Assembly: GCA_900100895.1 (NCBI GenBank)
Contig: FMTX01000010.1
Coordinates: 124,001 to 188,000 of the forward strand
Origin: Lachnospiraceae bacterium YSD2013
GTDB lineage: Bacteria; Bacillota; Clostridia; Lachnospirales; Lachnospiraceae
Reading direction: 5' to 3'
DNA length: 64,000 bases
In this document: positions 35,223-44,210 of the stretch, piece by piece
How positions within the stretch are numbered: position 1 is the first letter of the stretch
Layout: every line of letters begins with the position of its first letter
Notes under the pieces: model-generated
The model's input: only the letters and a program-made list of their open reading frames with translations
Databases searched by the model: none
Told to the model about the DNA's origin: nothing
Position numbers and translations under genes: made by a program

Positions 35223-37049
35223 TTATTTACCTCCTATGCCGTCGTCCAGGCTCGCCCCGGTGAGTTTGTTAACAAGTGTGTTAAACACAAGGATTGTTAC
35301 GATTAAGATTAGGTTAATCGCACTCGAGAATGCGTACAGTCCCATCTCGTCAAAGTAATCAAGGGTCGTCGAAAGAATGAATCCCTGAGTACACAAAAGC
35401 AGGAACAGTGACAATTCTCTTAAGCAGGTCATAAACGGAAGCAGATATCCGCTGATTATAGAGGATTTCTGAATCGGAATTATGATTCTCGTCATTCGCT
35501 TAAACCACGATGCGTTCTGAATCAGTGCCGCTTCTTCAAGCTCACCGCTTATCTGAAGCATTGAGTTAAGCGAGCTTCTCGATGCAAACGGTATGTATTT
35601 GACAACACCCGCTATGATGAGGAGCGTATATGTATTGAAAAGGTTAATCCTCTCATTCGAAAACAGTATAAAGAAAGCTGCGCCGACTGCTATTGAAGGC
35701 ATTAAGTAAGGCAGGAATGCTACATTGTTAACGTAGTTTGCCCACTTGTTTCTTCTTTTCTTCGCAACCGCATAACCGATTAAGGTTCCGATGGTACCGG
35801 CAATGAGCGCACATACAACAGCAAGTAACAAGGTTCCTAAGAACGCATGCCAGATTGTGTTGTTGTAAAGAATACCGGGCTGGCCGTACATACCGTTTTC
35901 TGTAATATTCTCGTTGGTAACCCACCACTTTGTAGTCAGGTGAGCAAGGTTTCCGGAATACAAGAAACTGTAGTCACCGGGGTTAGGCAGGAAGGTTTCG
36001 AGCGCGAATAAGAGTATCGGCCAGATACTGGTAAAGAAAGTAATAAGGATAAAGATAATACCCACAAGATACTTTCCTATCTTACCGATTCGAAGCTTCG
36101 TAAGCTGTCCCGACTTACCCGTTACAGTGGTGTAATTCTTGCGGCTCTTAAGGCTTAACTGGTTCATTCCGAGAATGATTACACCGAATATCATCATGAT
36201 AATCGCAAGGATACTTGCTTCGCCGGTGTACTTACTGTTCATGGAAATGTACTTAGTCGAAAGAGTCGTAAGGTTCAAATAGTGAGGAACGGGATAACTT
36301 CCCATCGCGCTGCCGAATACCAAAAGAATGGTCGACAAGATAGCGGGTTTAATCATGGGAAGCGTTACCTTGAACATAATCTTGGTCTTGGGTGTATCAA
36401 GAATGGTTGCAGCCTCTTCAAGGTTAGCGTCCATGTTCTTGAATATTCCGCCGATTAAGATGTATGCGAAAGGCGCGTAGTGAAGTCCCAATACCATTGC
36501 ACTCGGGAATAATCCCTGGCACCACCAGTGAGGGAAATATACGTGGAATATCGATGCGAGTAGCCCGTCCGAAGTACCCGTCACCTTATTTGAGTAGAAC
36601 ATGTGCTGCCATACTACAGCGAGTGTCCACTGAGGCATGATATAAGGGAAAATGAATATCGAACTTAAGTATTTTTTGAACTTCATATCCGTTCTTGTAA
36701 CAAGGAATGCGAAAAGTCCGCCGAAAAGAATGGATATGATACATGTAAGTATCGACAAGAATACGGTATTTACAAGCGGATTCCAAAGGTTGGTCTTCGC
36801 AAGCTTACTCGTAAACAAGTCGATGTAATTGACTATCGTATACCCCGATGCACGCTTGGTTAAATGCTGGTCAATGGTGCCCGGATGTATCGAAAATGTG
36901 TCTTTGACAATAGCGACAATGGGGGCAACCGTGCTGAAGGTAAGTACTATTCCGAACAGCAAAAGAATGATGTTTTGCGGCTGGGAAAACCATGTCTTTA
37001 CCTTGTTCTTAAATATTGCCACCCTGTCAGGTTTAATATTTTCCTGCAT
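35223..37049 (-). CDS. ABC transporter permease, fused two-domain (FbpB-like)
   Basis: A 608-residue membrane protein with about twelve helices and two copies of the permease EAA loop: EEAATILDTPKTKIMFKVTL (near residue 210) and EEAALIQNASWFKRMTRIII (near residue 495). Fused permeases like this occur in iron(III), 2-aminoethylphosphonate and related importers. The substrate is not fixed by sequence. ATG at 37049 follows AAGGAG by six bases, and the ATPase gene starts one base after its stop. Confidence 0.92.
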   Translation of the reverse strand: MQENIKPDRVAIFKNKVKTWFSQPQNIILLLFGIVLTFSTVAPIVAIVKDTFSIHPGTIDQHLTKRASGYTIVNYIDLFTSKLAKTNLWNPLVNTVFLSILTCIISILFGGLFAFLVTRTDMKFKKYLSSIFIFPYIMPQWTLAVVWQHMFYSNKVTGTSDGLLASIFHVYFPHWWCQGLFPSAMVLGLHYAPFAYILIGGIFKNMDANLEEAATILDTPKTKIMFKVTLPMIKPAILSTILLVFGSAMGSYPVPHYLNLTTLSTKYISMNSKYTGEASILAIIMMIFGVIILGMNQLSLKSRKNYTTVTGKSGQLTKLRIGKIGKYLVGIIFILITFFTSIWPILLFALETFLPNPGDYSFLYSGNLAHLTTKWWVTNENITENGMYGQPGILYNNTIWHAFLGTLLLAVVCALIAGTIGTLIGYAVAKKRRNKWANYVNNVAFLPYLMPSIAVGAAFFILFSNERINLFNTYTLLIIAGVVKYIPFASRSSLNSMLQISGELEEAALIQNASWFKRMTRIIIPIQKSSIISGYLLPFMTCLRELSLFLLLCTQGFILSTTLDYFDEMGLYAFSSAINLILIVTILVFNTLVNKLTGASLDDGIGGK

Positions 37050-37066
37050 AGGATGCTCCTTCTTTT

Positions 37067-37188
37067 AATCACAGATTCAATCTGTGATTGAACGTAGTCG
37101 GCAAATGTCTGATTGCATAAATGCATCAGCCGCTTGCCTCGTTACCTTTCAAATAAATGGGGATGCCGCTTTTGGGAAGCGACACCCC
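37067..37188 (-). promoter_or_regulatory. Three hairpins between the binding-protein and permease genes
   Basis: An 11-bp perfect stem around one base (37067-37089, just before the permease ribosome site), a stem closed by GGCAA/TTGCC (37100-37138), and a GC-rich stem GGGGTGTCGCTT/AAGCGGCATCCCC (37159-37188) followed on the minus strand by ATTTATTT. Such structures often reduce expression of downstream permease and ATPase relative to the binding protein. Confidence 0.6.
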
Positions 37189-37204
37189 CGGGGGTAGCTA
37201 TAAC

Positions 37205-38602
37205 TTATTCGGGCTTATAGTGATCGAGTACGTCGATCCAGCTTCCTACTGTGAATGATACTTCTGAGCAGTAAAGAGGATCTTCAAGTACGAGTTCGCC
37301 TTTGCCTTCGCCTGTCCACCAGTCATAACCTCTGTCGTTCTTAGCGGGGAATTCCGTACCGCCGCCCTGAGAGTGCTGGAACTTGTCTTCGATTTCCTTA
37401 GCTACGTTAGGGTTAGCTGAGTAACCGCCCATGTCCTTGCCCCATGCTTCGAAACCATCTTCTGTACAGGTCATGTATGCGATGAATGCACATGCTGTCC
37501 AAGGAAGAGGACTGTTCTTGGTAAGGAATAAGTAGTGGCAGTAACCATAGCCGCCGATACCGGTGTAACCGTCTTCGTAAGCTGCAACCTTGATGTTGTT
37601 AACAGATACGGATGCGGATTCTTCTACGGAACGAAGCTTGGAGTATACAAGAAGACCTGACTGATTGGTAGCGGATGCATCTACAAGGGTGTTGCAGATA
37701 GGGCCGTCATCGGTCTGCTCGTTGTAGTTGTTAACCCAAAGCTTAATCCATGCAAGTGCGTAAGCGCCGTTAGCGCCAAGGCCTAAGTCCTGAGCATCAG
37801 ACTGCATAGCCTGAATGGTGGGCTCGAAGTAAGCCTTCTTGGTAGCGTCTAACTTATCGTATGCGTCCTTAAGCCATCCTGCGTACTTATCCTGGGTAAG
37901 CATCATAAGGAAGTTCTTACCTACGATTTCGGAGTCAACGCCCATGAATAAGGGGTGAGAACCTTCGTATACGAAATCCCAGCAGTTGGTGAATGTTGCA
38001 TCACCTGTGCAGTTGAACATGAATACCTTGTTAAGTGTCTGAAGAGGTAAGAAACCTGTGAAAGCGTCTGCGGTAGTACCGTTAGCTTCTGCCCATTCCT
38101 TGGGAACGAAGGTTTTTAAGATACCTGTGTCAACCATCTTGCTCTGAATCTGGTTACCGTCCTGGATAAGGGTCATTGCGAATGTACCGGTGCTCTTTAA
38201 AGAGTCGGAAGTGAGCTGCTCGAAGATCTTGTTGTTCTTGGGCTGCTGCCATTCGAATTCCATTGTGTAGTTAGCATCGATTGACTGTAAGTACTCGATG
38301 AACTTGGGAAGTGCTGACTTACCGCGGCTAGAGTTACCTACGCCGTAGAATGTCTTGCCGTTTGATTCTTCGATAGCCTTCTTGGCAAGTTCTTCCATTG
38401 ACATGCCTTCGGCTTCTTTGATGATTAAGTCGATACCTGTAAGCTCTTCTACAGGAGTATCTTCCTTAGTCTGTGTTACTTCTGTGGTTGCTTCTTTAGA
38501 AGCGGGGGTGTTGCTTGCAGCGGGCTCGCTCTTACCGCATCCTGTTAAGCCGGATACAACGAGTGTGCAAGCCAAAAGTGTTGCTAACAATCTCTTTTTC
38601 AT
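37205..38602 (-). CDS. Extracellular solute-binding lipoprotein of the ABC importer
   Basis: A 465-residue lipoprotein. The signal peptide MKKRLLATLLACTLVVSG ends in the lipobox LTGC, then a Thr/Ser/Glu-rich linker leads into the mature domain (ELTGIDLIIKEAEGMSMEEL onward). I chose ATG at 38602 because the signal peptide begins there and GGAGG lies 11 bases upstream; a longer frame is open but unlikely. The fold assignment as a periplasmic-binding-protein type is from context and segments such as NGAYALAWIKLWVNNYN and LFLTKNSPLPWTACAFIAYM. It should deliver the substrate to the fused permease. The substrate is unknown. Confidence 0.85.
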   Translation of the reverse strand: MKKRLLATLLACTLVVSGLTGCGKSEPAASNTPASKEATTEVTQTKEDTPVEELTGIDLIIKEAEGMSMEELAKKAIEESNGKTFYGVGNSSRGKSALPKFIEYLQSIDANYTMEFEWQQPKNNKIFEQLTSDSLKSTGTFAMTLIQDGNQIQSKMVDTGILKTFVPKEWAEANGTTADAFTGFLPLQTLNKVFMFNCTGDATFTNCWDFVYEGSHPLFMGVDSEIVGKNFLMMLTQDKYAGWLKDAYDKLDATKKAYFEPTIQAMQSDAQDLGLGANGAYALAWIKLWVNNYNEQTDDGPICNTLVDASATNQSGLLVYSKLRSVEESASVSVNNIKVAAYEDGYTGIGGYGYCHYLFLTKNSPLPWTACAFIAYMTCTEDGFEAWGKDMGGYSANPNVAKEIEDKFQHSQGGGTEFPAKNDRGYDWWTGEGKGELVLEDPLYCSEVSFTVGSWIDVLDHYKPE

Positions 38603-38654
38603 AGTATGTGCTTCCTCCTTTACGCAATTTGCACAGATAACGCCACTATGGCAC

Positions 38655-38700
38655 AAAAAAAATGTACTTATCTGTGTTATTGCTTCCTGATAAGTACATT
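38655..38700 (-). terminator. Terminator after the response regulator, in the leader of the binding-protein gene
   Basis: Perfect 12-bp stem AATGTACTTATC / GATAAGTACATT with a 16-nt loop, followed by eight T on the minus strand. Part of its right half (CACAGATAA on the minus strand, 38668-38676) can also pair with TTATCTGTG at 38632-38640, so alternative folding is possible. Confidence 0.75.
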
Positions 38701-38765
38701 CTACTTGTGCACATTTGTAATTTGCAGAGGACAAAACTGATATTTTTTGTAAAAAATTCACATCT

Positions 38766-39530
38766 TTATTCAAGACCGTTTGACTGATAGTCTGAGGGTG
38801 ACTTACCCACAAGCTTTTTGAAGGTGTTGGAGAAATACGCTATGTCCTGATAGCCTACTTTCTCCGCCACTTCGTAGACTTTTACCTGAACATCCTTAAG
38901 GTAGTCCATGGCTTTTCTGATACGATAGCGTGTCAGGTAATTGTTGATTCCTACGTCGGTTTCGGACTTAAACAGTCTGCTGATATGGCCTTCGCTTACG
39001 CCCATGGAGTCGGCAAGCTTACCTATGGAGAAGTCAAGGTCGGCGAAATGCTCCTCAATATATGTAAGAGCGGTCTGAACGTATCTGTTCGAAATCTCCG
39101 CCTTGTCTTTGAGGGGAATAAGTGTGTTCTCGAGTTCTTTGACCGAAGCGGGAGTGTTGGGATGCAGGTGAAGAAGTCTCTGCACCGAAGCCTCCAGTTC
39201 GCCGTCTTTAAAAGGCTTTAAGAGGTAGTCGCTTACGCCGATTCGCACTGCCTGGCGCGCATATTCAAATTCGTTGTAGGCGGTAAGGAATATAACCTTG
39301 ATTGAGGGGTACTTCTCGATAAGTTTCTCGGCAAGTTCTATTCCGTCCATCTTGGGCATTCTGATGTCCGATATTACAAGGTCGGGGCGAGTTGCTTCTG
39401 CTTTCTCCAGTGCTTCCTCGCCGTTGGCGGCCTCGGCCACCACTTCGCAGCCTATGAGAGCCCAGTCGGTCTCCTCTTTAATTCCCATTCTTACGTATTT
39501 TTCATCGTCCACTATCATAACGGATGTCAT
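38766..39530 (-). CDS. Response regulator, AraC-type (YesN-like)
   Basis: A 254-residue regulator. Residues 1-120 are a receiver domain with the phospho-acceptor aspartate in DLVISDIRMPKMDG (near residue 55) and conserved K in YLLKPF. Residues ~150-254 form two AraC helix-turn-helix motifs (IGKLADSMGVSEGHISRLFK, VYEVAEKVGYQDIAYFSNTF). It overlaps the kinase gene by four bases (ATGA). It very likely controls the binding-protein/permease/ATPase genes that follow. Confidence 0.93.
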   Translation of the reverse strand: MTSVMIVDDEKYVRMGIKEETDWALIGCEVVAEAANGEEALEKAEATRPDLVISDIRMPKMDGIELAEKLIEKYPSIKVIFLTAYNEFEYARQAVRIGVSDYLLKPFKDGELEASVQRLLHLHPNTPASVKELENTLIPLKDKAEISNRYVQTALTYIEEHFADLDFSIGKLADSMGVSEGHISRLFKSETDVGINNYLTRYRIRKAMDYLKDVQVKVYEVAEKVGYQDIAYFSNTFKKLVGKSPSDYQSNGLE

Positions 39531-41257
39531 GGTGTAATCTCCCGTTCTTTGACCGGCGTCTCCGTGGAAAAAGGAAGACGGACAGTCATCTCTGTACCTG
39601 TATCCGTGCGCTTGGCGCTTACCCCGTACTCGCTTCCGTAGTACAGGCGGATTATTGTGTTAACGTTCTTAAGACCAAGGTGCCCCTTTAGTGCCTCGGG
39701 GTCGTCGGTCTCGATAAGCTTAATCATTTCGTCGCTTATGCCCTTACCGTTATCCGTTACGGTAATCACAAGCGTACTCTCGCCGTTTTCTTTTTCAGCA
39801 AAGATTCTGTCGGCCGTAATCTTGATGCGGCCGTCGCTTCTGCCCTCAAGTCCGTGAATAATCGAATTCTCCACAAGCGGTTGCAGGATAAGCTTTGGTA
39901 CATAGGCCTTCGCAATGCTGTCGGCGACATCAACCTCAAGATCGAAACAGTCGTCGAAACGAATCTTCTGAATGTCGCAGTAGTTGCGCACCAGATCGAG
40001 TTCACTTTCGAGCATGCAAAACTGATTCTCGGAAATGCCTGTACGCAGTATGGTGGCAAGTGATGATGAAAGTGTCGCCACTTCCGGCACCTGATTGGCC
40101 TTGGCCACCCATTTGATGGTGTCGAGAGTATTGTAAAGGAAGTGCGGATTAAGCTGTGCCTGCATAAGCTCTATGCGGGCTTCATTAACCTTTCTCTCCG
40201 CTTCCACACGCTCGCGCATGGTATCCTTAAGGCGCGCCGTCATCTTGTTAAAGCCCGACGCCAGCTGTCCGAATTCGTCCTCGCGGTTAAGGTCTATCTT
40301 GGTATCGAAGTCACCCTTTCTGAACTGCTTCATCGCCACCGTAAGGGTATTGATGGGCTTGGCAAAAGAAGTACTGAGGCGGGACGCCACAAGCAAACAC
40401 AGCAGCACGCTGATTACCACCTGCATAAGCACTATCTGGTAGCCCGCATGCACAGCCGACTTTTCAAAAGCAGGCGGCGTAATGTAAATGCTGATAAGAC
40501 CGCTGTCGCCCACTTCCGATATATAAACGTTCTCTTCTATGTCCTTATTGTATAAATCGTTCTTAAAAAGGTTCTTACGGATGACGGACAGGTTATTCTT
40601 ACTCTCTGCGGTTCCCATAAGACAAAACGGCCTGAAATACTTGTCGGTAAGCATAAAGCCGTCCCTTGCGTTAAAAGAACCTGCCAGGATTCGCCTAAGC
40701 TCCGTCTGAGTAATCCTTATTACCGCATAACCCTTGGCACCAACGCCTGTAATCTTTCTTGCGATTATCATGGTGGCGCCGTCTTCGGTTGCGTCGTAAG
40801 GGTCCATCGCATATACGGTCTCACCCTCGGCCTTATCGGCTTCTCTAAGCACAGCGTAATTGGTCGGAAGATCCTCGGATACAACACCTCTTCTGGTGCT
40901 GAACTTGCTGTTACCGCCAAGATACAGGTCCACTACAGCATAATCACGTATATCCGCAGTCACTTCATACAGTGCGGAGTACGTATCCAGGTCGTTCTTG
41001 GGTCCAGGCGTAAGTGCTTTCTTAAGGGCGTCACTTTCGGATATCTTATCAAGGACGCTTTCGGAAATTTTCAGAATATCATCTACCTTGTCACCGATTG
41101 CAATTTCCTGCTCGCGGTCTTCTTTCTCATGGTCGGCACGGATTCTGGCCTGGAAGCCCTGAATCGTAAGAATTCCTCCGAAGATAACAAGAACCAGTGT
41201 TACCGAAAGAATGATAAAGAAAAGTCGTCTTTTAAAGGAGTGTCTGATAAAGCCCAT
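39527..41257 (-). CDS. Sensor histidine kinase (YesM-like, HisK_5 family)
   Basis: A 576-residue kinase. A helix at ~11-32 and another near 270-290 bracket an extracytoplasmic sensor domain of about 235 residues. A HAMP domain follows (SFAKPINTLTVAMKQFRKGDFDTKI), then the histidine-containing LMQAQLNPHFLYNTLDTIKW and an HATPase domain (VENSIIHGLEGR, TDNGKGIS). Family members sense sugars or other solutes with the help of a binding protein. It lies one base after a binding-lipoprotein gene, which probably presents the ligand. Confidence 0.93.
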   Translation of the reverse strand: MGFIRHSFKRRLFFIILSVTLVLVIFGGILTIQGFQARIRADHEKEDREQEIAIGDKVDDILKISESVLDKISESDALKKALTPGPKNDLDTYSALYEVTADIRDYAVVDLYLGGNSKFSTRRGVVSEDLPTNYAVLREADKAEGETVYAMDPYDATEDGATMIIARKITGVGAKGYAVIRITQTELRRILAGSFNARDGFMLTDKYFRPFCLMGTAESKNNLSVIRKNLFKNDLYNKDIEENVYISEVGDSGLISIYITPPAFEKSAVHAGYQIVLMQVVISVLLCLLVASRLSTSFAKPINTLTVAMKQFRKGDFDTKIDLNREDEFGQLASGFNKMTARLKDTMRERVEAERKVNEARIELMQAQLNPHFLYNTLDTIKWVAKANQVPEVATLSSSLATILRTGISENQFCMLESELDLVRNYCDIQKIRFDDCFDLEVDVADSIAKAYVPKLILQPLVENSIIHGLEGRSDGRIKITADRIFAEKENGESTLVITVTDNGKGISDEMIKLIETDDPEALKGHLGLKNVNTIIRLYYGSEYGVSAKRTDTGTEMTVRLPFSTETPVKEREITP

Positions 41258-41258
41258 G

Positions 41259-42311
41259 TCAGTCCTCCTTACCGATAATCTCGTCCCAGAGGTTAAATAT
41301 TTCCTCTTCCTCCGCGGCCGATTTCTCTATATCAAAATCAATCTGGTCGATAGCCTCAGTGCCTTCCGGGAGGATAATATCCGTGCGAACCGGACGTCTG
41401 TAGAACTCATCCATCGCATAAGCCTGAGTATCGTAATCCGTCACAAAATCTATGAACAAGCCCGCATTGTAGCTGTGCGGAGCATTCTTAACCATCGCAA
41501 CACCGTCGGGCACCGCGCTGGTACCGTCTGCCGGGTAGACCATCGTAATATCGTAGCCTGCAAGAATCGCTTTCTTGGCGGTTTCTTCAAGAGTAATCCC
41601 CATTAAGAACGAACCGTCCGAAACCTGCTCGATAATCTGGCCGGATGAAGTCAGCACGCGACCGTCTAAGTTGTTAAGAAAATCCGCCATGGATGCTTTG
41701 AGCGTTTTGTCGCTCATCTGGGAAATCGTCGATAAAATCGTATAGCTGGTACCAGAGCTGTGAAGGTCGGCAAAAGCAATCTGCCCCTTCCATTTACCGT
41801 CTGTAAGTTCCGCCCATGTAGCAGGCGCTTCGGCCTCGGGAACCAGTTTATTGTTATAAATAAATACCAGGGGAAGTTCCGTGAAAGGCGTCCAGTAGTC
41901 GCCCTCCGAAAGATAATTGGCATCAAGGCTCTCTATGCCCGACACCTCATAAGGCATGAACATATCCTTGCCGGCTTCAAAAGACTCGATACCGCCGCCG
42001 AACATTATATCGCAGGCGCCTTCTTCAGCCGCTTCTTTAACTTCTTTAAACATCTCGGTCGTACCGCCCGCATGAATTTCTACCCATATGCCGGTACGGT
42101 TTTCAAATTCTCTGATGATGGGAAGGTATACTTCTTCTTTGTGGGAAGTATAGACGATGAGCTGCTTGTCACCGGGAACACTGTATCTTTCGGAAATTTC
42201 AGAAATAAGCGCGCTTCGCTCACTCTGCCTGCACGCACTAAGAAGGAGCATCGCTGCTCCCAAGATAAGTACACATATTCTTTTGCCTATTCCCCTAATC
42301 TTTGCACTCAT
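41259..42311 (-). CDS. Solute-binding lipoprotein linked to the two-component system (Fe(III)/PgtC-like)
   Basis: A 350-residue lipoprotein with a signal peptide ending in LLLSAC (lipobox, Cys near residue 26). The mature part is an iron-type extracellular binding protein: QLIVYTSHKEEVYLPIIREFE, TGIWVEIHAGGT, PLVFIYNNKLVPE, WAELTDGKWKGQIAFAD. Its place directly before kinase and regulator genes suggests a sensory partner, as PgtC is to PgtB, rather than only a transport subunit. It is not the same family as the binding protein at 37.2 kb. There is no ribosome binding site, and the ATG lies at the predicted transcription start. Confidence 0.9.
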   Translation of the reverse strand: MSAKIRGIGKRICVLILGAAMLLLSACRQSERSALISEISERYSVPGDKQLIVYTSHKEEVYLPIIREFENRTGIWVEIHAGGTTEMFKEVKEAAEEGACDIMFGGGIESFEAGKDMFMPYEVSGIESLDANYLSEGDYWTPFTELPLVFIYNNKLVPEAEAPATWAELTDGKWKGQIAFADLHSSGTSYTILSTISQMSDKTLKASMADFLNNLDGRVLTSSGQIIEQVSDGSFLMGITLEETAKKAILAGYDITMVYPADGTSAVPDGVAMVKNAPHSYNAGLFIDFVTDYDTQAYAMDEFYRRPVRTDIILPEGTEAIDQIDFDIEKSAAEEEEIFNLWDEIIGKED

Positions 42312-42317
42312 GGGGGT

Positions 42318-42326
42318 ATTATATCA
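42318..42326 (-). promoter_or_regulatory. Extended -10 promoter of the sensor operon, predicted leaderless
   Basis: Minus-strand TGATATAAT (extended -10, TATAAT at 42318-42323), seven bases before the ATG at 42311. The usual start distance would put the first transcribed base at the A of ATG. Confidence 0.6.
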
Positions 42327-42362
42327 CAAAACCGCCTTCCGAGCATACATCTCGAAAGGCGG
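42327..42362 (-). terminator. Terminator of MCP1, abutting the sensor-operon promoter
   Basis: Minus-strand stem CCGCCTTTCGAG / CTCGGAAGGCGG with a 7-nt loop, followed by TTTTGTG. It lies 15 bases after the MCP1 stop, and its tail merges into the promoter of the next gene. Confidence 0.8.
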
Positions 42363-42377
42363 GGGTATTGCACTTTA

Positions 42378-44078
42378 TTAAACTACGAACTGACTTACCA
42401 AAGTGTTCAGTTCTTCGGACTGGGTCGAAAGCTCGGTGGATACGGCGCTTGACTCCTGAGCGGTTGCGGTGTTGTTCTGTACTACAACTGCAATCTGCTC
42501 GATGCCCTTGCTGATTTCGTCCATGTTTTGAGCCTGGGATCTTGCAAGTTCGCCTGACTCCTGAACGATTTCCGCAATGCTGTTAACAGAATCCTGCACT
42601 CTTCCGAGAGCTTCGGTGGTCATTTCAACTACGCGGTTACCGTTTTCAATTTCCTGAATGGTACCTGCGATAAGTTCGTGTGTATTCTTAACAGCCTCTG
42701 AACTTTCATTGGCAAGTGAGCTGATTTCGTCTGCAACAACCGCGAAGCCTTTACCCATTTCGCCGGCTCTTGCGGCTTCGATTGAAGCGTTAAGGGCAAG
42801 GAGCTGTGTCTGCTTAGCAATACCTTCGATGGCATTGGTAACCTGCTCGATCTGGTGAGAAGCATCGGTAATACGCTCCATGGCGCTTGTAACTTCCTGC
42901 ATTCTTTCGGCGCTGACTTCGGCTTCACGTCGTACCTGCTTGGCAAGGTCTACTCCCTTTTCAGCCGAAGCAGCCATATCCTTGGTCTGGTTGTTAACAC
43001 TTTCAACGCTGGCTGTAAGCTCTTCAACCGCAGCTGCCTGATCGGTAGCACCTTCTGCAAGGTCCTGTGCTCCGTGCGCGAGGTTAGATGCATCCTGAGC
43101 AACCTTGGATGATGCGTTCTTAACATCTCTGATAGTTCCGGAAAGCTGTGATACTATGCGATCTACGGATTCTTTTATCGGTGCAAAGTCTTCTACGTAA
43201 AGCTCGGGATGGTCGGTGCTCTTTGAGAAGTCGCCGGAGGCAACTCTGTCAAGCGATGCGCTTATATCAGAGACTACATTTTCTATAACCGTCGTTGAAT
43301 GGTCAAGGTCTTTGGCAAGCTGTCCGAGTTCATCCTTAGCATCATAAGCAATTGAAATCTTCATTCTTCCCTTAGCCATTGAACCTGCCGCTTCGGAGAT
43401 TTCATTTACGGGTTCAAGAATAGCGTTACTGAAAACTTTCCTTGCATTCACAATGAATATCATTATCGCAACTACGATTAACGCAGAAACAATTATCATC
43501 ACAACAACTACCAGCATACTGGTCTTATAAACCGATGCGGCCGAAGCTCCGGTCTCTGTGGAAACCGCCTTCAAATCCTTAACCACCACATCAATGGAAG
43601 GATAAAGCGTATCATTAAAGAAGTAGAATACTTCCTCATTGCTGCTTCCGCTATTAAACATTTCTCCTAACTTTTCCCCGTTAGCTTGAACTGTTTTTAA
43701 ATCGGTGCTTACTTTGTTTAAATTGGCCTGATTCGAATACAGCCCCGAAAAAGTCTTAAGGTTGGCGTCAAACTCGCCAAACTTATCCATTGCCTTTCCG
43801 AGCTGTTCTTCCTTAATGGCAGGATCCGGAGCCGCCATTGCCCAAAGAAAAGCTTTGGAAAGCGCCTGAATATCGATACGAATTTCGCCCTGCACATTAC
43901 CGATTTCATAGTTCTTCTGCATCGCACTGATAGCCGTAAGGCTTATCGCAATTGTAAAAACCAAAACAATTACCGCTACCGCAAAAAAGCTCAAAATCTT
44001 TTTAAATACAACCTTAAATTTGTCTTCTACTCTAAGCTCTTTAATGCGCTCAGAAGAAATCGTTAATAATCCTTTCAT
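42378..44078 (-). CDS. Methyl-accepting chemotaxis protein 1
   Basis: A 566-residue chemoreceptor. Two membrane helices (about 27-52 and 192-214) frame a helical periplasmic bundle of the 4HB type. A HAMP domain follows ([20 protein letters not shown]), then the long coiled-coil signalling domain with the hairpin tip [20 protein letters not shown]. It should couple ligand sensing to CheA/CheW. Strong AGGAGGGG site. It sits next to MCP2 and the sensor operon, with no che genes here. Confidence 0.95.
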   Translation of the reverse strand: MKGLLTISSERIKELRVEDKFKVVFKKILSFFAVAVIVLVFTIAISLTAISAMQKNYEIGNVQGEIRIDIQALSKAFLWAMAAPDPAIKEEQLGKAMDKFGEFDANLKTFSGLYSNQANLNKVSTDLKTVQANGEKLGEMFNSGSSNEEVFYFFNDTLYPSIDVVVKDLKAVSTETGASAASVYKTSMLVVVVMIIVSALIVVAIMIFIVNARKVFSNAILEPVNEISEAAGSMAKGRMKISIAYDAKDELGQLAKDLDHSTTVIENVVSDISASLDRVASGDFSKSTDHPELYVEDFAPIKESVDRIVSQLSGTIRDVKNASSKVAQDASNLAHGAQDLAEGATDQAAAVEELTASVESVNNQTKDMAASAEKGVDLAKQVRREAEVSAERMQEVTSAMERITDASHQIEQVTNAIEGIAKQTQLLALNASIEAARAGEMGKGFAVVADEISSLANESSEAVKNTHELIAGTIQEIENGNRVVEMTTEALGRVQDSVNSIAEIVQESGELARSQAQNMDEISKGIEQIAVVVQNNTATAQESSAVSTELSTQSEELNTLVSQFVV

Positions 44079-44164
44079 ATTCCCCTCCTGTGGTTTAGAT
44101 TATCAAAAATTGCGGATGTACCACATTTTTTTAATCGTACCATGCGCAAATTACCCTATGAATA

Positions 44165-44199
44165 ACAAAAGAAGAGCACCGATAGCAATGTACCGATGC
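44165..44199 (-). terminator. Terminator of MCP2
   Basis: Minus-strand GCATCGGTA / TATCGGTGC (two G-U pairs) followed by TCTTCTTTTGTT, 11 bases after the MCP2 stop. Confidence 0.7.
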
Positions 44200-44210
44200 C
44201 CTTTATATGA

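Noticed and set aside
37205-38812. Longer binding-protein frame starting at 38812
   Set aside because: The extension overlaps the terminator and the regulator's 3' end, while a lipoprotein signal peptide starts at 38602.
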